Positions 10,901 through 22,534 of a DNA stretch of 34,825 nucleotides are shown here, piece after piece (the first letter of the stretch is position 1; each line of letters opens with the position of its first letter). The notes below the pieces were generated by a model. That model was not told the DNA's origin, made no database searches, and saw nothing but the letters and a program-made list of their open reading frames with translations. This stretch comes from Seison nebaliae. Lineage: Eukaryota; Rotifera; Pararotatoria; Seisonacea; Seisonidae. The stretch is from assembly GCA_023231475.1 (NCBI GenBank), contig JALJEE010002462.1, positions 1-34,825 of the forward strand, given 5' to 3'. Position numbers and translations under genes: made by a program.

Positions 10901-13900
10901 TGATAAAATTTAGATCGAATTAGAAGGAGATGATTGAGCACATAATGTGCATTTGCAATATTATTTATCCTAATGAAAATGTTGGACAAATGCAAAATTT
11001 TGAATGGAACGATGAACAAAATTAATATATCTCCGAATTCTACACGTCGTGGTTCGTCCATTTTGATGTTTAATTAATTTCGGAAACCTTCTGATAATTA
11101 TCCATATTATTATAATTATATTCAATATATGTTATTGTCAACAATTTATTTGTTAAAATGTACGTAGTCAATTAAGGGTAGAACAATTTAAGTCAAAAAA
11201 TTCGTGGAAATTCTTAAAAAATTTCTCCGGAATCATCAAAAGTAAGAAGCATTAAACTGAAACATTTCACATAAAATTATTAAAGTAGGTAATGTCTTCA
11301 CAAATAAATATTTTCACATATCTATCCAGCACTGCCAACCAACAATTTGATGAATAATCCATGAAAAATAATTGCAGGTTGCACACGGAAACTCTGACCT
11401 GTTTCTCGCATTTCCTTCTACAGATTTGTCTCGAGCATTTGGAATAAACTCAATAACCTAAAAATGCCTTTTTACGTCTTTCGACGATAATGGAGCTTTC
11501 CTAAATATTGTGCATAAAATTCATCAATTTGTCATGTCTATTCGAAATAGCAGAATGTCATAATTTAACAAAATTACTTGTCCGACCCAATTATCGCCAA
11601 AATGAATTTTCAAATTGAATGACATATTAATCCAAATTTAAGTTAATTTGGTTGTTTTCGTGGAAAAAGATGTTTTCTTTGAGATTTCTTGGCGGATCAA
11701 TTACATCTGTTTCATCAAATAATGAATGAACCTAACTCACTTACATAACCTTCAAACAAAATTTTTAAATAGAAATTCCATTTGAAAAAAATGACTTGGG
11801 TTGACTAGACTTACTTCACTGTTAGTTAAGTGATCTTTTAAAGGAATTGAAATAGAATGATTGCTTTGGTCATTCTATCAGCGACGACTATCAAGCATTT
11901 GTTTATCAACCCTAATTCCTTAGAGTATTCTGTTTGACGAGGTAAATTTCTCCTTATATTGTCAACAAAAATTTTATAGAGAAATAATTAAAAAGTTCTA
12001 ATGATAAACAAAATTATTACAAAAATTATGGCCGCTTTAAATTTTACTGTCAAATATTAAAGATGATCTAAGTATTACTTACGTTTTCTAGGAATGATAC
12101 AAACTATAACATAATGGTAATCGATTATTTTACGTCTTATATTTCCTTGAACCATCTCAACTCATCGATTACTTAGAAGAATGGGAACATGTGCTACGAA
12201 CATGTTACGATGGTTACATAACGTCACTACCATAAACGAATTATTGATGATATAATGATGCAATAGCGTATGGTCAATAAATAAAATTTTCTATAATGCT
12301 TCCCACTTTCAAATTCCACTTGTCGCGGTGGAAAATAAAATAATTTCTACATTTCCTACCTTTCCTTACAATTTTTTGATTGTATGAAGATTTTTTCAAA
12401 ATTTTTCGAAAACAAAACGTTTCAAAAGTTTGCTAATGTTATGAATGGAATATAAGTTAATGTTGAATTCAATCTGAATTAATTATGTCTGTCTATCATT
12501 TAACTTAATGAACATGACAATACAATAGTTTTTTGTCTGGCATAGAGAAATCTTAATCACATTAAAAAATTTCTTAATTAAAAATCGTGCATTCTCAATA
12601 GAAATACCTTCTCATCCGGATTTGATATTAATCTTATAATTAGTTTTATCTTTTGTGATAAAATTCTTTTCTAAAATTTTGATATAAAATTGGGTTAATA
12701 AAAACAAATTTAATTATTTAAAAGACAAATAATAAAACAAAACATCAACTAATGAGAATGAATCGTTTATAAATTAGTTCGAAGAGGAATTGTAAAGGAC
12801 GATTATAATTTTAATATGAACCTAAATGATTATCTTTTCCCATTCTTATTCTAATGCAAAGTTTCAAACTATAAAAATTTGACCTTTAGAGTAGTAAATA
12901 AACAATTATTCTAATGATTTTATCCTAAAGTTCTTATACAAACCATTAAAATCAGTAAAAAATGATGTAGTATTATGAGGTGATTTAAAATTTTCATAAT
13001 CTTTATGGCTCTATCAATACAATTACTTTCTTTCAAATAACCATAATTATTTGTTTAGAAACACGTTGGAAATGGATAGGTAACGATTATATGGTGAAAA
13101 GGTCATGTGGAACAGTAATTACCCACGCCTTCTACCTTGGACCTGCATCGAAGAAATAATGCAGAACTGAAAATGAACATAAATGTAAACAAATTTTGTT
13201 TATTCTTTGAAAATGTCAAATTACTTTTAAGAAATTAAGACTGTAAAATCATTAGAATGGTCACAAATATTACATATCTAATTAAATGACGTCATGGGAA
13301 AAGTGAGAAGGATATGAAGTTGTTAGGAAGAGATATAATGAATATTGATTAATATACTTCAATTGCTTTATTTTACATTTAAAACTGATAGAAGAGATTC
13401 GACGAAAATTGATGTAGAGATACGATTATGATACAAAATAATCACAAACGAAGGTTAAAATGAATTAATGAAAATTACTACGTAGTATGCTCACTAATCT
13501 GCTGCAACACTCTAGTGTGTAATTACCACACAATTAAATTAAGAATAGAAGGCACATATTCATTGCAAATTATTTTTATAGGAATTTTACCCAATCTTAT
13601 GATTGGTTCCAATTTTTTGACTTTAAATTCTTCTTAATTCAACCATCTTCTTTATTGGAATATTTCTAATAACAATTTATAATTTGTTCAAATTTTATTT
13701 CATAAAAACATCATTATGACTTTATTTCATACAATATCTGCACATTTACTAGTTTCAATATATTATAACTGTCCTAGTTCTAATCATCATAACTAAACGG
13801 TGAATATCATTGAATAGAATCCCATGACAATGTTTTACTGTTCAATATTAAAAGTCGATAACTGTAACATACTGTAGGATAACAATCTTAACTGAACATT

Positions 13901-15418
13901 TCATATGAAAGAAAACTGTGTAGTGCAAAATATGCCAGACAGATCGGTACCATATTAAACGGAAAAATAACTGACTTTGAAGAAATAACTACATAGTCAT
14001 AGTTGATACATCGACACTCAATGTACATTCGTCTTACAAGTTCTCTTAAGAATTTCCTAACCAAGTTAAATTATTTTTTGACTTGAAAATTCGTTATGCT
14101 TATAGAAGTAGTGTATGGCTTAACAATAAATAATAGTTATAATATTACCAATGTAATGGATGGGGAAATTATTTTCTTCTCAATATTACGCAACGAGAAC
14201 ACTTCAAAAAATATGCATCAGTTTGTTGTATATGAGTAAAATAATGGATTTGCATCACAAATAAAATTTTGTTTACTTTACCTATAAGAATTGAGGGAGT
14301 CCGGAAAAATTAATATTCATCAAAACATATATTATAAATTTTTTACTTCTAAAATTTCAAACAAATTAATGATCAGATGGATTAAATATAGTTTTCATTT
14401 AATTGTTATTCTTTATTTATTTAAATTCAAATATGATATTCCTTCAAGACACGTTGAAAAGGACTGAAGTTCAATCAGTAGACCATTCCCTGTTAATCTA
14501 TACATCTTCTTTGAATGTCAGGTAAAGAATATGTCGGAAATTATGGATATCTTAAAATAATTTAGAAATGAATATTATAAGTCAATAGAAAAAACATAAA
14601 TATAGTCAAAAAGACAGACGAAAAATATTCATGAAAAATAATCATCTCACAATTCGTTCGCCGGAAATCATGTAGCAATTAATTATTTAGAAGGAAATAA
14701 AAATAATTAATATTTTCGTTATTTTTAAAGTCGAAATTTTTTTTCCTAATATCCTATCGAGGACGACAGAAATGTATAATACTCGATTAATGGAATTTAC
14801 AGACATATATTTATATCAGGAATATTCCCCATAACATATTTGGATAGGAAACCTTCATTTTTTTTTAGTTCAAAAGACGTCATGTACTATCACCATTATC
14901 CATAATTGTCTGTTTTGTGTCCAACGTCGATTTACTATTTCATCAATTGATCAAAATAGGAATTTGCAGATGTAATTTCGTAAATTATTTTTTGATGTAA
15001 ATAATTATTTGAAGAAGAATCTCTACAGGAAATTTGTCAATTACCAAAAACATTAAGAGACTATTTATTTATAATCGACATTATTTATTCATATGAATAA
15101 TAGTTGAAAATGGTTTCGATTATTATTATTATTTATTATGAAAATTTCCGTTGGAATAAATTAGAAAAAGAATTATATCAAGATTGATGATATTAAAAAA
15201 TGAATTATTTAAATTTTAAGAATGAAATGAATTGAAGCAAATGATAAAAATAGTTTATTACTGAAATTTTAGTTGATAAAAGAAATAAATATTTCACAAA
15301 CGTTTGAAAAAGAGGAAAACGGCAATTCTGATGGAAAGAAATATGACTTCAAATTGTCTTCAAAAGAAAACGGATAACAAGAAATAATTTAAGAATGTTG
15401 ACTGAAAAGAGAGTGACT
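7909..15418. other. 7.5-kb gene-poor region upstream of FOXO
   Basis: No convincing coding region was found. Frames at about 9381-9773 (+), 9695-10027 (-), 10635-10913 (+) and 10807-11061 (-) overlap each other and give compositionally biased proteins without recognisable motifs. From about 11061 to 15419 no frame of 60 codons exists. The FOXO-proximal part has a GA/CT-rich stretch (8766-8850) and a CA-rich patch (8512-8528), and presumably contains the FOXO promoter and 5' UTR. Codons are not constrained here, and no tRNA-like cloverleaf was recognised. Confidence 0.6.
8512..8528. repeat. CA-rich microsatellite patch
   Basis: Short interrupted ACACAC run (acacacatacacacacag) about 600 nt upstream of the FOXO start codon. 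Confidence 0.55.
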
Positions 15419-15423
15419 TTATT
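15418..15423 (-). other. AATAAA polyadenylation signal overlapping the EMC1 stop codon
   Basis: On the minus strand the last codons read TGG AAA TAA AG, so AATAAA begins inside the last lysine codon and contains the stop codon. If used, cleavage would leave a 3' UTR of only some tens of nucleotides. Confidence 0.5.
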
Positions 15424-18400
15424 TCCACGCAGTCTCTAATTGGGAATTGATGGCCAATCGTCTCGAGATGAGAGTGAGTGCCAACAATGAAATAACGACT
15501 AGAGAAATAAGAGAATAATCGAAATCTTCACTCAACAAATCGAACATCATAGAAGGGAAAACTCTCGTATAAAATAGATCGTTCGATCCATAAACGAAAA
15601 TAAGAGATGCTGATTCGATCTCGGCACAAGTTGTAACGATACGTCGAATAGGTAAAACTCGTCGATAATAGTTAAGTGTGCGATCAAATGGGAAAATAAG
15701 CTCAGGATTATATGGTAGAATACCTTCTTCTCGATGTTCCAAATTTGGATAATCTGGTTGTCGTGGATCGATTAATTTCCATGGAATATCATATATAATT
15801 CCATTCGTGGTTGAAACTGAAAAAAGAATGATTATAAACAAATAAAAGAGAAAAAAGAAACTTATTAGATTTCTGGATGAGATACCTCGTTTCGTTGTCG
15901 TTATACGGAAATCATGAAAGAAGAAAGGAAACGTATACGTTCGATTAATATAGAATGGAATCGAATATAATTTCTCATTTTCTTTCTTCTCTTTCGTGTG
16001 AAAAGCAAAGTAATTGAGCAACTTATCAAATATCAGTTTTGGGCGAACTACTTTAACGACATCGTTCGGATTTTCTGAATCATTTTCTGTAAAAATATTA
16101 AAAAAAAATTTTTTTTTTCACAATTCAAAATGAATCCGAAAAATTAAACTTTCTTTCTTATGAGCTTTCATCAATTCTTCGTTTAATTTCCAGATTGATA
16201 TTGGACGTTTTGTCTTGAATGCAGAGAAATGACTTCCATTATTTTGTTGGAAACCGTCGAAAAATTCAACGACAGATAATTCATTTCGCCATTGTTTCAT
16301 ATCGTAAACAGAGTAGACGAACCAATTCTCAGCAATATCTCCCAATATGGGGAGAGTGGCTTGTCGATGTTTCGCATTCCATAAATGTTTTCCGGTGACT
16401 GAACAAATTGCATAAATAGAAACGGATTCTAAATAGGAAAAATTTTAAAAATAAAAATGAGAAATTCTCTAACGAATTTTCATAATTGAATCATATGTCA
16501 AAGTAGCTACAATGATCATGTGAGGATGTCGATATTTGTAGAGGAGAGATCGATCGCCTAGAACGACACCATATGCATGAATAGGATCGTGTTCTGGACG
16601 ACGGAAAATTTTGTAAAGAATTTCATTTTTTGGAAGAACAAATCGCCACGTCAATTGAGGTGAATAATTTTGAATACAATATCCTTCTAATATTCCTTTT
16701 TCTTGATTTGCTAATAAACTGAATAATTTGGGATGAAGATAATCATCTTTAGTTTGTGGAATTTGATTGATTTTCAGATCATCTTCATCATCCATCGTTA
16801 ATACAATTAACGGATGAATATTTAATGGTGGTAAAGAATTGTCGATATGTTGTGTGGGAGGAACGATGTCGGTTGATAAGAAACTGGAAACGAATCGGAA
16901 ATTTTTACCTTCATCTTTCGTATCATATCGATTGTAAAGAGAACCGTTATATGGATCCAGAATGATGGTACTGACACACGAAATGTTATTATTATAACCA
17001 GTGACACCGATTTGTGCAACATGTGGAAGATGTGTATCAGTTCGAAGATGATTAAGAGAATAATGGAAAACTCGACTGTCAATATGAGAGAGGAGATCAT
17101 CCCAAATATAATCGATCTCCTCTTGATGGTTCTTTTGATGATTTAAAAGAAATTGATAAATTCGTCTAATATTTTTCGTATTCATAGAAATAGCATCTTG
17201 TTCATTTTTGAGAAATGGTAAAATTGATGATCGAACATTATTACTCCAAATAATTCGACCATTCACCGAATGCATGGCAAACACCTTTCCGATACTCGTT
17301 ATAATAATTATCACTTTATTCATGTTCAATGCATCTCGAACTAATAAATGTTCGTCATTTTTCCAATCGAAATATTGATTAACATCATTCATCATTTGTT
17401 GTTCGAATTTACTTTTTCTACCGGTAACTGCTAAATCGGTAGAACGACGAAAATAATCAGAATATTTTGCAATAATTTTCATCAATTTTCGAATGTAATA
17501 AATCGAATTAGTTTTCAATAAAGAACTCTCCAATTTCAAACGTCGAACATATTGTTTGAGAATGATAATCGGATTCATCGAATGTTTATAATGATGATAA
17601 TCATATTTGTGTTCATCTGTTTCTTGACCATCTGTCGATTCATTTCTATTCTCTTCGTTATCCGAATGGATATCATTCTCGTTATCATCAATTGTAGTAT
17701 CCTGTTGACGAGAGAGTGGAAGATCTAACAATTTTGTTGCTATTATATTTGCTGGTGCTTCTTCTCGTTGCCAAGTAATGTTATTTCCGTTCACAAATGA
17801 CAACCATAACAAATCAGAGAATTGTAGATATAGATGATATAGTGGTCGATGAAATCCGACATTGTGCACATTTGGTGCATAAACTTTTGATGTCAACAAT
17901 CGACGTCTACAAGACGACAATACCAACCGATTGATATGTGAACAAGAAGAAGAAATATCAAATGATGATGATAATAATTTTACTTCCTCCCAATTCACAT
18001 CATTTTCCAATAATTTCGCTTGTTTAATTTGAACGGAAAATTTATCAGAATGATATGATTCATGATGTCGTATCTCTTCCATTCGATAAAGGAAAAGATA
18101 AATATCTTCTCGTCCCGAATAATATAAATCGAAAGATTCGATTTCTGTGTCTATAGAAGTGAATGAAATTAGTTTCATAGAGTCTTCAAAAATCGTCTCA
18201 TATTTCCTCACATCTTCATTATCCTCATCAAAATCATTAGTAGACAACAACGTTTCTTGTCTGATCAAACGATTGAAAGTGAAAGAAGCGAATAATAATT
18301 GACCTGTTCTTTCATTTGAAATAAACAGAAGTTTCTTCTTTCCGAATTTTTTCTCTCGATTGAATTGTTGGAGTGTCAATTGATATTTGATGGATTGGAA

Positions 18401-19447
18401 GTGGTTATCGATTCTCTCATTATATTGATCGTGAACAATCGTATAAGATGAAAGTAATTTCTTATTAATATCATCATTTTCAATCAATGTCAATTTCAAA
18501 TTTAAATGTGTTCCATTATTCTCATCTAAATAAACCAAAACTAATTGTTCATCATTCAAAAGAATGGTGGATAATTGTTTGGACGTTAGCAAATTTTGAG
18601 AATTGATCGTTCCAATTGACTTGATAACTCCGTTTATTTCATTCAATTTCATCACATGAATGTTCGATGAATCTCCATAACTAGAAAAAATTAAATAAAT
18701 ATCAAAATTGAATTGCATCACTTCGATGGGACAAACGAAATTGACAGATTTCATTAATTCTTTCCAGAAATTTGTACACCAAACTACTCGACCGTCAAGA
18801 GTATTAATCGAACAAATCTGATTATCTGTAAGGAGATATGTAATAAATTTCTTCGCATTCTTCTTCATCTTATAACCACATTCACCTCTCTCATATCTTA
18901 AAAGAATTAATTCATCTATCGTCGATGATATGGATGGAAATGTATTTTCCACATTCGGCAAATTTATTTCATATGTCAACGAATTGTCTTTTGTATTGAA
19001 TGCTCGTAATTTTGATGATATTCGATTATTCTCTGGAATATAATTCAATAAACGATCTCGATTCTCATTCATATTCAAAGATGAAACGGAAGACGATGTC
19101 AAGACAAATAATGTCGTCGATTGTTCTTCCTTCACATTATTCTCCGTTTTCCGATAAATTAAATCTGTCCACATATTCTCGATTTTCGTATGGAAATCAT
19201 TTGAACCTTCTCTTAATGATTGTCGCCATAAAATCACAGACGTCTTACTATCCACTCGAGAGACAACTGCATTCTCGTAATTGGTGACGAAGATACTGTC
19301 ACCTGAATCATCATTTATCACATCATCTACACGTCCAATATATTGCTTATGCCAATCAAATTTGCCTATTTGATCTTCATAAATACTGACGATAATTTGG
19401 AAAATAAAACATTGGAACAAAATTAACGGAATTAATTTAATTCTCAT
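15419..19447 (-). CDS. EMC1: ER membrane protein complex subunit 1 (EMC1), 4 exons, 1291 aa
   Basis: Exons on the minus strand: 19447-16474, 16428-16150, 16086-15862, 15816-15419. Introns are 45, 63 and 45 nt. EMC1 is the large lumenal and membrane-anchored subunit of the ER membrane complex, which inserts tail-anchored and multispanning proteins. Evidence: a hydrophobic signal peptide (residues 1-21) followed by IYEDQIGKFDWHKQYIGR, matching the EMC1 mature N-terminus (VYEDQVGKFDWRQQYVGK in human). The lumenal region has repeated PQQ/beta-propeller style strands (e.g. GRVVWCTNFW, GRIIWSNNVR, GKHLWNAKH). The C-terminal family domain follows, with KRGISSRNLI, LLIDPRQPDY-like, REEGILPYNPE and TRVFPSMMFDLL. 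One C-terminal span (SLISLVVISLLALTLI) precedes ISRRLA and a terminal AWK. It is about 300 residues longer than human EMC1 (993 aa), through acidic and Asn/Ser-rich insertions in the lumenal part. All four exons keep frame at the chosen junctions. The last intron (15817-15861) is 45 nt with no in-frame stop. Confidence 0.95.
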
Positions 19448-20184
19448 ATCTGGTGTAGATAGGGATAATAATGGACAGGAAATTTATGAATAGTTTCCCC
19501 GAATAATCTTTAAGCTTTAATTTTTAATTTCGAATATTTTACAACTCTTCTCTTCAGATGTATAATCAAAATGTGTAAGGTAGTGAGTAAATACTATAAT
19601 CTAACGCATGCTAAACCGACTACTTTCAATATTAGTTTTTTTATCCTAAACTCTTATTCATTCTCTAGTTTTGCTCAACTTTTTTTTATAGTGCACAATG
19701 GAAATCAACCTAATCAATCTTTCCAGTGAGTTTTCGATTCCCAATTTCCTTAATTTCTGCAATATCACATATCTCGATTTATCTAACATTTAGATTCTAA
19801 ATGTTAGTTGAAGATCTTTAATAGTGTTTGATACTTTCGGTTAGAAGAATTCGGTTTTTTTCTTTAATTTAATCATTTAAAATGTAATTTTCGAATTTAA
19901 TTCTGTTCTAAATATTTCTATTTTCATTAACATTTTAAATTATATTTGGAACTTATTAGCGATACTCTGTACAGCCAATTATCTTTTTTTCTTTTTAATT
20001 TGCCCCGAGGGAATTTGATTCCATAATAAAAAAAAATATTTTTTTATAATTTTATAAAAAATTAACAATAGGTATAATCCCCGTTGGTTTTTATACGCGT
20101 TGTCTGTCTCAAATTTATTAGGAACAAGATTAAAAGGATGTTGAAGAAAAACTGTGAAAATAAAATTAGAACGAATTTATATGT
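19448..20184. other. Intergenic region upstream of EMC1
   Basis: AT-rich, about 740 nt, with no coding frame. Presumed to include the EMC1 promoter. No recognisable element was found apart from poly-T and poly-A runs near 19680 and 20030. Confidence 0.5.
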
Positions 20185-20655
20185 CTATTCTAGTTTTTTT
20201 ATTAGTTTCAAAAGTGGAATGAGAAGATTCATTTCTAAATCTTCATTTAATTGTAATTTCCTCTTTATATGCAGAAGAATCGTATCATATTTCTCAAATC
20301 GTTCAATTCCTCTACATTTTTCAATATATTTATAACATTCCTTCTTTACAGTTCGAATTTTTCTTTCTAATCTTCGGTCTATTTGCTTTGAGGATCCTTT
20401 AAAACTTCTTTTCGGTTTTGCGAGTTTCTTCTTATTCAACGTTGTCGTCGTACAGTTGTGGCATCGTTTTTTTTGACCACTAATAACAACTGTCTTCACA
20501 CGCATACTATAAATTCCATGATCAATATCAGCAGCAAGCACATTCAACTTATGAGCAAAATCAATCCGTTCTTGCGCTATGGCATTTATACTCATTAAAT
20601 CAACCATTCTTTTGATTGCCATATGGAAATAGTAAAAAGATGTACAGGACATCAA
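20185..20655 (-). CDS. Unrecognised 156-aa basic protein
   Basis: An ATG-initiated open frame starts MMSCTSFYYFHMAIKRMV. The first half has QERIDFAHKLNVLAADID and IYSMRVKTVVISG, then a single CxxC (CHNC). The second half is strongly basic and predicted helical: RRLERKIRTVKKECYKYIEK, then KRKLQLNEDLEMNLLIPLL. I do not recognise the family. Composition is less F/I/N-biased than random frames in this AT-rich DNA, which argues weakly for a real or recently real gene. It lies next to two transposase fragments, so it may be a transposon-encoded protein or its remnant. No introns are evident, and the frame ends shortly after a poly-Lys/Leu stretch. Confidence 0.4.
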   Translation of the reverse strand: MMSCTSFYYFHMAIKRMVDLMSINAIAQERIDFAHKLNVLAADIDHGIYSMRVKTVVISGQKKRCHNCTTTTLNKKKLAKPKRSFKGSSKQIDRRLERKIRTVKKECYKYIEKCRGIERFEKYDTILLHIKRKLQLNEDLEMNLLIPLLKLIKKLE

Positions 20656-21129
20656 GTGTTCTTGATTCCAATAAATGATAGAAATTTAGTATGTTAATAA
20701 ATGATTTAATTTTAAAATAAGAATTTTAATTAATATATATATAAAGCTTGAAAAAACAAATAATTTAAATTCGAATTTCTATGAAATCGTCAATTAATAC
20801 CATGGTATTTCGAATGCTTTACTCAAAAATTGGCGGACAATTTAATTTTGGAAGGAGTAAATATATCAAATATTTAGTTGAAAAAGTATTTATTGAACGA
20901 GTTTATGATAAAATTCTTGAAGGAAATTTTTTTTTATTATTAATGTAAATCCCTATAGGGTAATTGATAAATGGGTAATAATAAATCAGGATATTGGTCA
21001 TTGGAAATTAGTTCACGGTATCTTGGTTTATGACGTTTGACATTGTTCGGAACTAACCGATTGAAAAATATTCCAAACAGAAAATTTCTTTATTCTTCCA
21101 TTATATTCACCACATTTACTTTTCGATTC

Positions 21130-21665
21130 GGTAAATAATTTAGGTTCGACGGGACGAATAATAATTTTTCAAATGACATCAGTGATTACTCAAATCAACT
21201 TTTTGTGGATGGAACATTCAAGATTTGTCCGAATGGTTTTGAACAGGTATACATCGTCTGCACTGCATATGGAAATTCCGCAGTGCCAATATTTATAATA
21301 TTGATGGAAAGAAGAAGAGAAGTCGATTACGACAAAGTGTTTTCCATAATTGCTCCGATCGTCAATCCTAATATGGTGACAATCGATTTCGAAAAGGTGG
21401 TAATGAAGTCCCTGCAAAAATACTTCCCTTCAGCGACAATCCATGGATGTTTTTTTCATTTTAAACAATCCATGTTAAGAAAGATAAGGACATTGGGGAA
21501 AATGAAAGATTATTTAGATCGCAAACCAATCCATCGGGACTTGTCAAATATCTTTAAATTAGCGTTCATTCCTCCGGCATCAATTTACAAACATTTTCAA
21601 AATTTTTCAATTCACATAAATGAATTTGAAAACGACCCGCAATTTTCCTACAATCTAACTGCATT
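21130..21665 (+). pseudogene. MULE-type transposase fragment (degenerate)
   Basis: The frame from 21205 encodes a typical Mutator-like element transposase core: VDGTFKICPNGFEQVYIV, then a segment around YDKVFSIIAPIVNP. These are followed by MVTIDFEKVV (second acidic residue) and HGCFFHFKQSMLRKI (the C-x-x-H element of this family). The preceding conserved block is readable only in another frame (GRIIIFQMTSVITQINFLW, about 21143-21205). A frameshift therefore lies just before DGTF. The N-terminal zinc finger and the C-terminal third of the domain are missing. The frame runs on into the 15-17-bp minisatellite. It is dead as it stands. Confidence 0.85.
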
Positions 21666-21673
21666 TTGTATAC

Positions 21674-21788
21674 GGAGTCTACCAAATGGTCGGTCTACCA
21701 ATGGTCGGTCTACCAAGTGTCCGTCTACCAAATGGTCGGTCTACCAAATAGCCCCGTCTACCAAATGGTTCGCCTACCAAATGACCTA
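21674..21788. repeat. GTCTACCAAATGGTCG minisatellite at a transposon junction
   Basis: Seven tandem copies of a 15-17-bp unit begin at 21677, 21693, 21708, 21723, 21739, 21756 and about 21774. The consensus GTCTACCAAATGGTCG varies at a few positions. Within the unit ACCAAATGGT is a near palindrome. The array separates a MULE transposase fragment from a hAT transposase fragment, and both flanking frames read into it, giving artefactual peptides such as NGRSTNGRSTK. Confidence 0.9.
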
Positions 21789-22301
21789 GACTCTCATAAG
21801 GAGGTAAGTCTTAATGGAGATGAACAGTATAATAACGAATGTGAAAGATTGCTGACATTGTTAATCGGATTAGATTTATGTACTTTTTCATTTGTCGAAT
21901 ATTCCAAAAAATTGAATCCCGACTTTCAAATACCGTCAAGAAGAAAAATCGTGGATGTTTTGATTCCACAAATCAAAAATGAATTAGAAGATCACGTTTT
22001 ATCGAAATTGGAGAATAAATTTTTTTCTATTACTGCAGATTGTTGGAGTCATGCTAAGAGCAGATTTATTAGTTTAACGATAAGAATTGTGAACAATTTT
22101 GAGATTGAAAAGTTTGGTTTGGCGATGATTCCTTTCGTTGAAGTACATACTGCCGAAAACATTAGAACAACAATAATGAACTATTTACGAAATAAGAATG
22201 TAAATATCGATTTGTTACGAAATGTTTGCACAGATAGTGCCGCAAATATGATAAGTGACGTAAATGCTCTTAAAAGGAGCGTTTACATCCTAAAAAAATA
22301 A
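21787..22301 (+). pseudogene. hAT-family transposase fragment
   Basis: The frame entered from the minisatellite encodes a hAT (ZBED-like) transposase. LLIGLDLCTFSFVEYSKKL and IPSRRKIVDVLIPQIKNEL match the usual pre-core. FFSITADCWSHA and FISLTIRIV carry the first catalytic Asp and the D-x-W-S block. NVCTDSAANMISDVNALKR carries the second Asp and the A-A/x-N-M block. The frame stops shortly afterwards, so the large helical insertion, the catalytic Glu and the C-terminal dimerisation domain are missing. The N-terminal BED finger is also absent. It is a truncated remnant. Confidence 0.85.
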
Positions 22302-22529
22302 GAACGTAACAATTATATGCTCAATTCAACGCATAAAAGGAACTGATAGGTATTAGGTCTATGGAACTTTATTAACAAAAATTCTCAGAATTATATATGT
22401 TATATATTATATGATATCTATATTTATAAATATTTTTCATATGAATATTCAATAATGAAGGTAGAATGACGCGCTCTAATTATTGTAATAAGATAACGGA
22501 GTTTTTCTTTAAAGCTGCACTAAAAACAT
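22302..22529. other. Short spacer between the hAT fragment and the kainate receptor 3' end
   Basis: AT-rich sequence containing ATAT-rich runs (22390-22450). Nothing else was recognised. It includes the probable cleavage region for the distal receptor terminal exon. Confidence 0.5.
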
Positions 22530-22534
22530 TTATT
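22529..22534 (-). other. AATAAA overlapping the distal kainate-receptor stop codon
   Basis: The minus strand reads AAA AAA TAA ATG at the end of the distal terminal exon, so the hexamer AATAAA contains the stop codon at 22532-22530. This is the same arrangement as at the EMC1 stop. Confidence 0.45.

Noticed and set aside
13185-13192. GTAAACAA forkhead (FOXO/DAF-16) binding-site match, also at 903 and 14269
   Set aside because: At this base composition about three matches are expected by chance in the window.
19283-19303. GGTGAC…GTCACC inverted repeat resembling the left-end minisatellite core
   Set aside because: It lies in conserved-frame EMC1 coding sequence (SGDSIFVT) and is explained by coding; a single chance occurrence.
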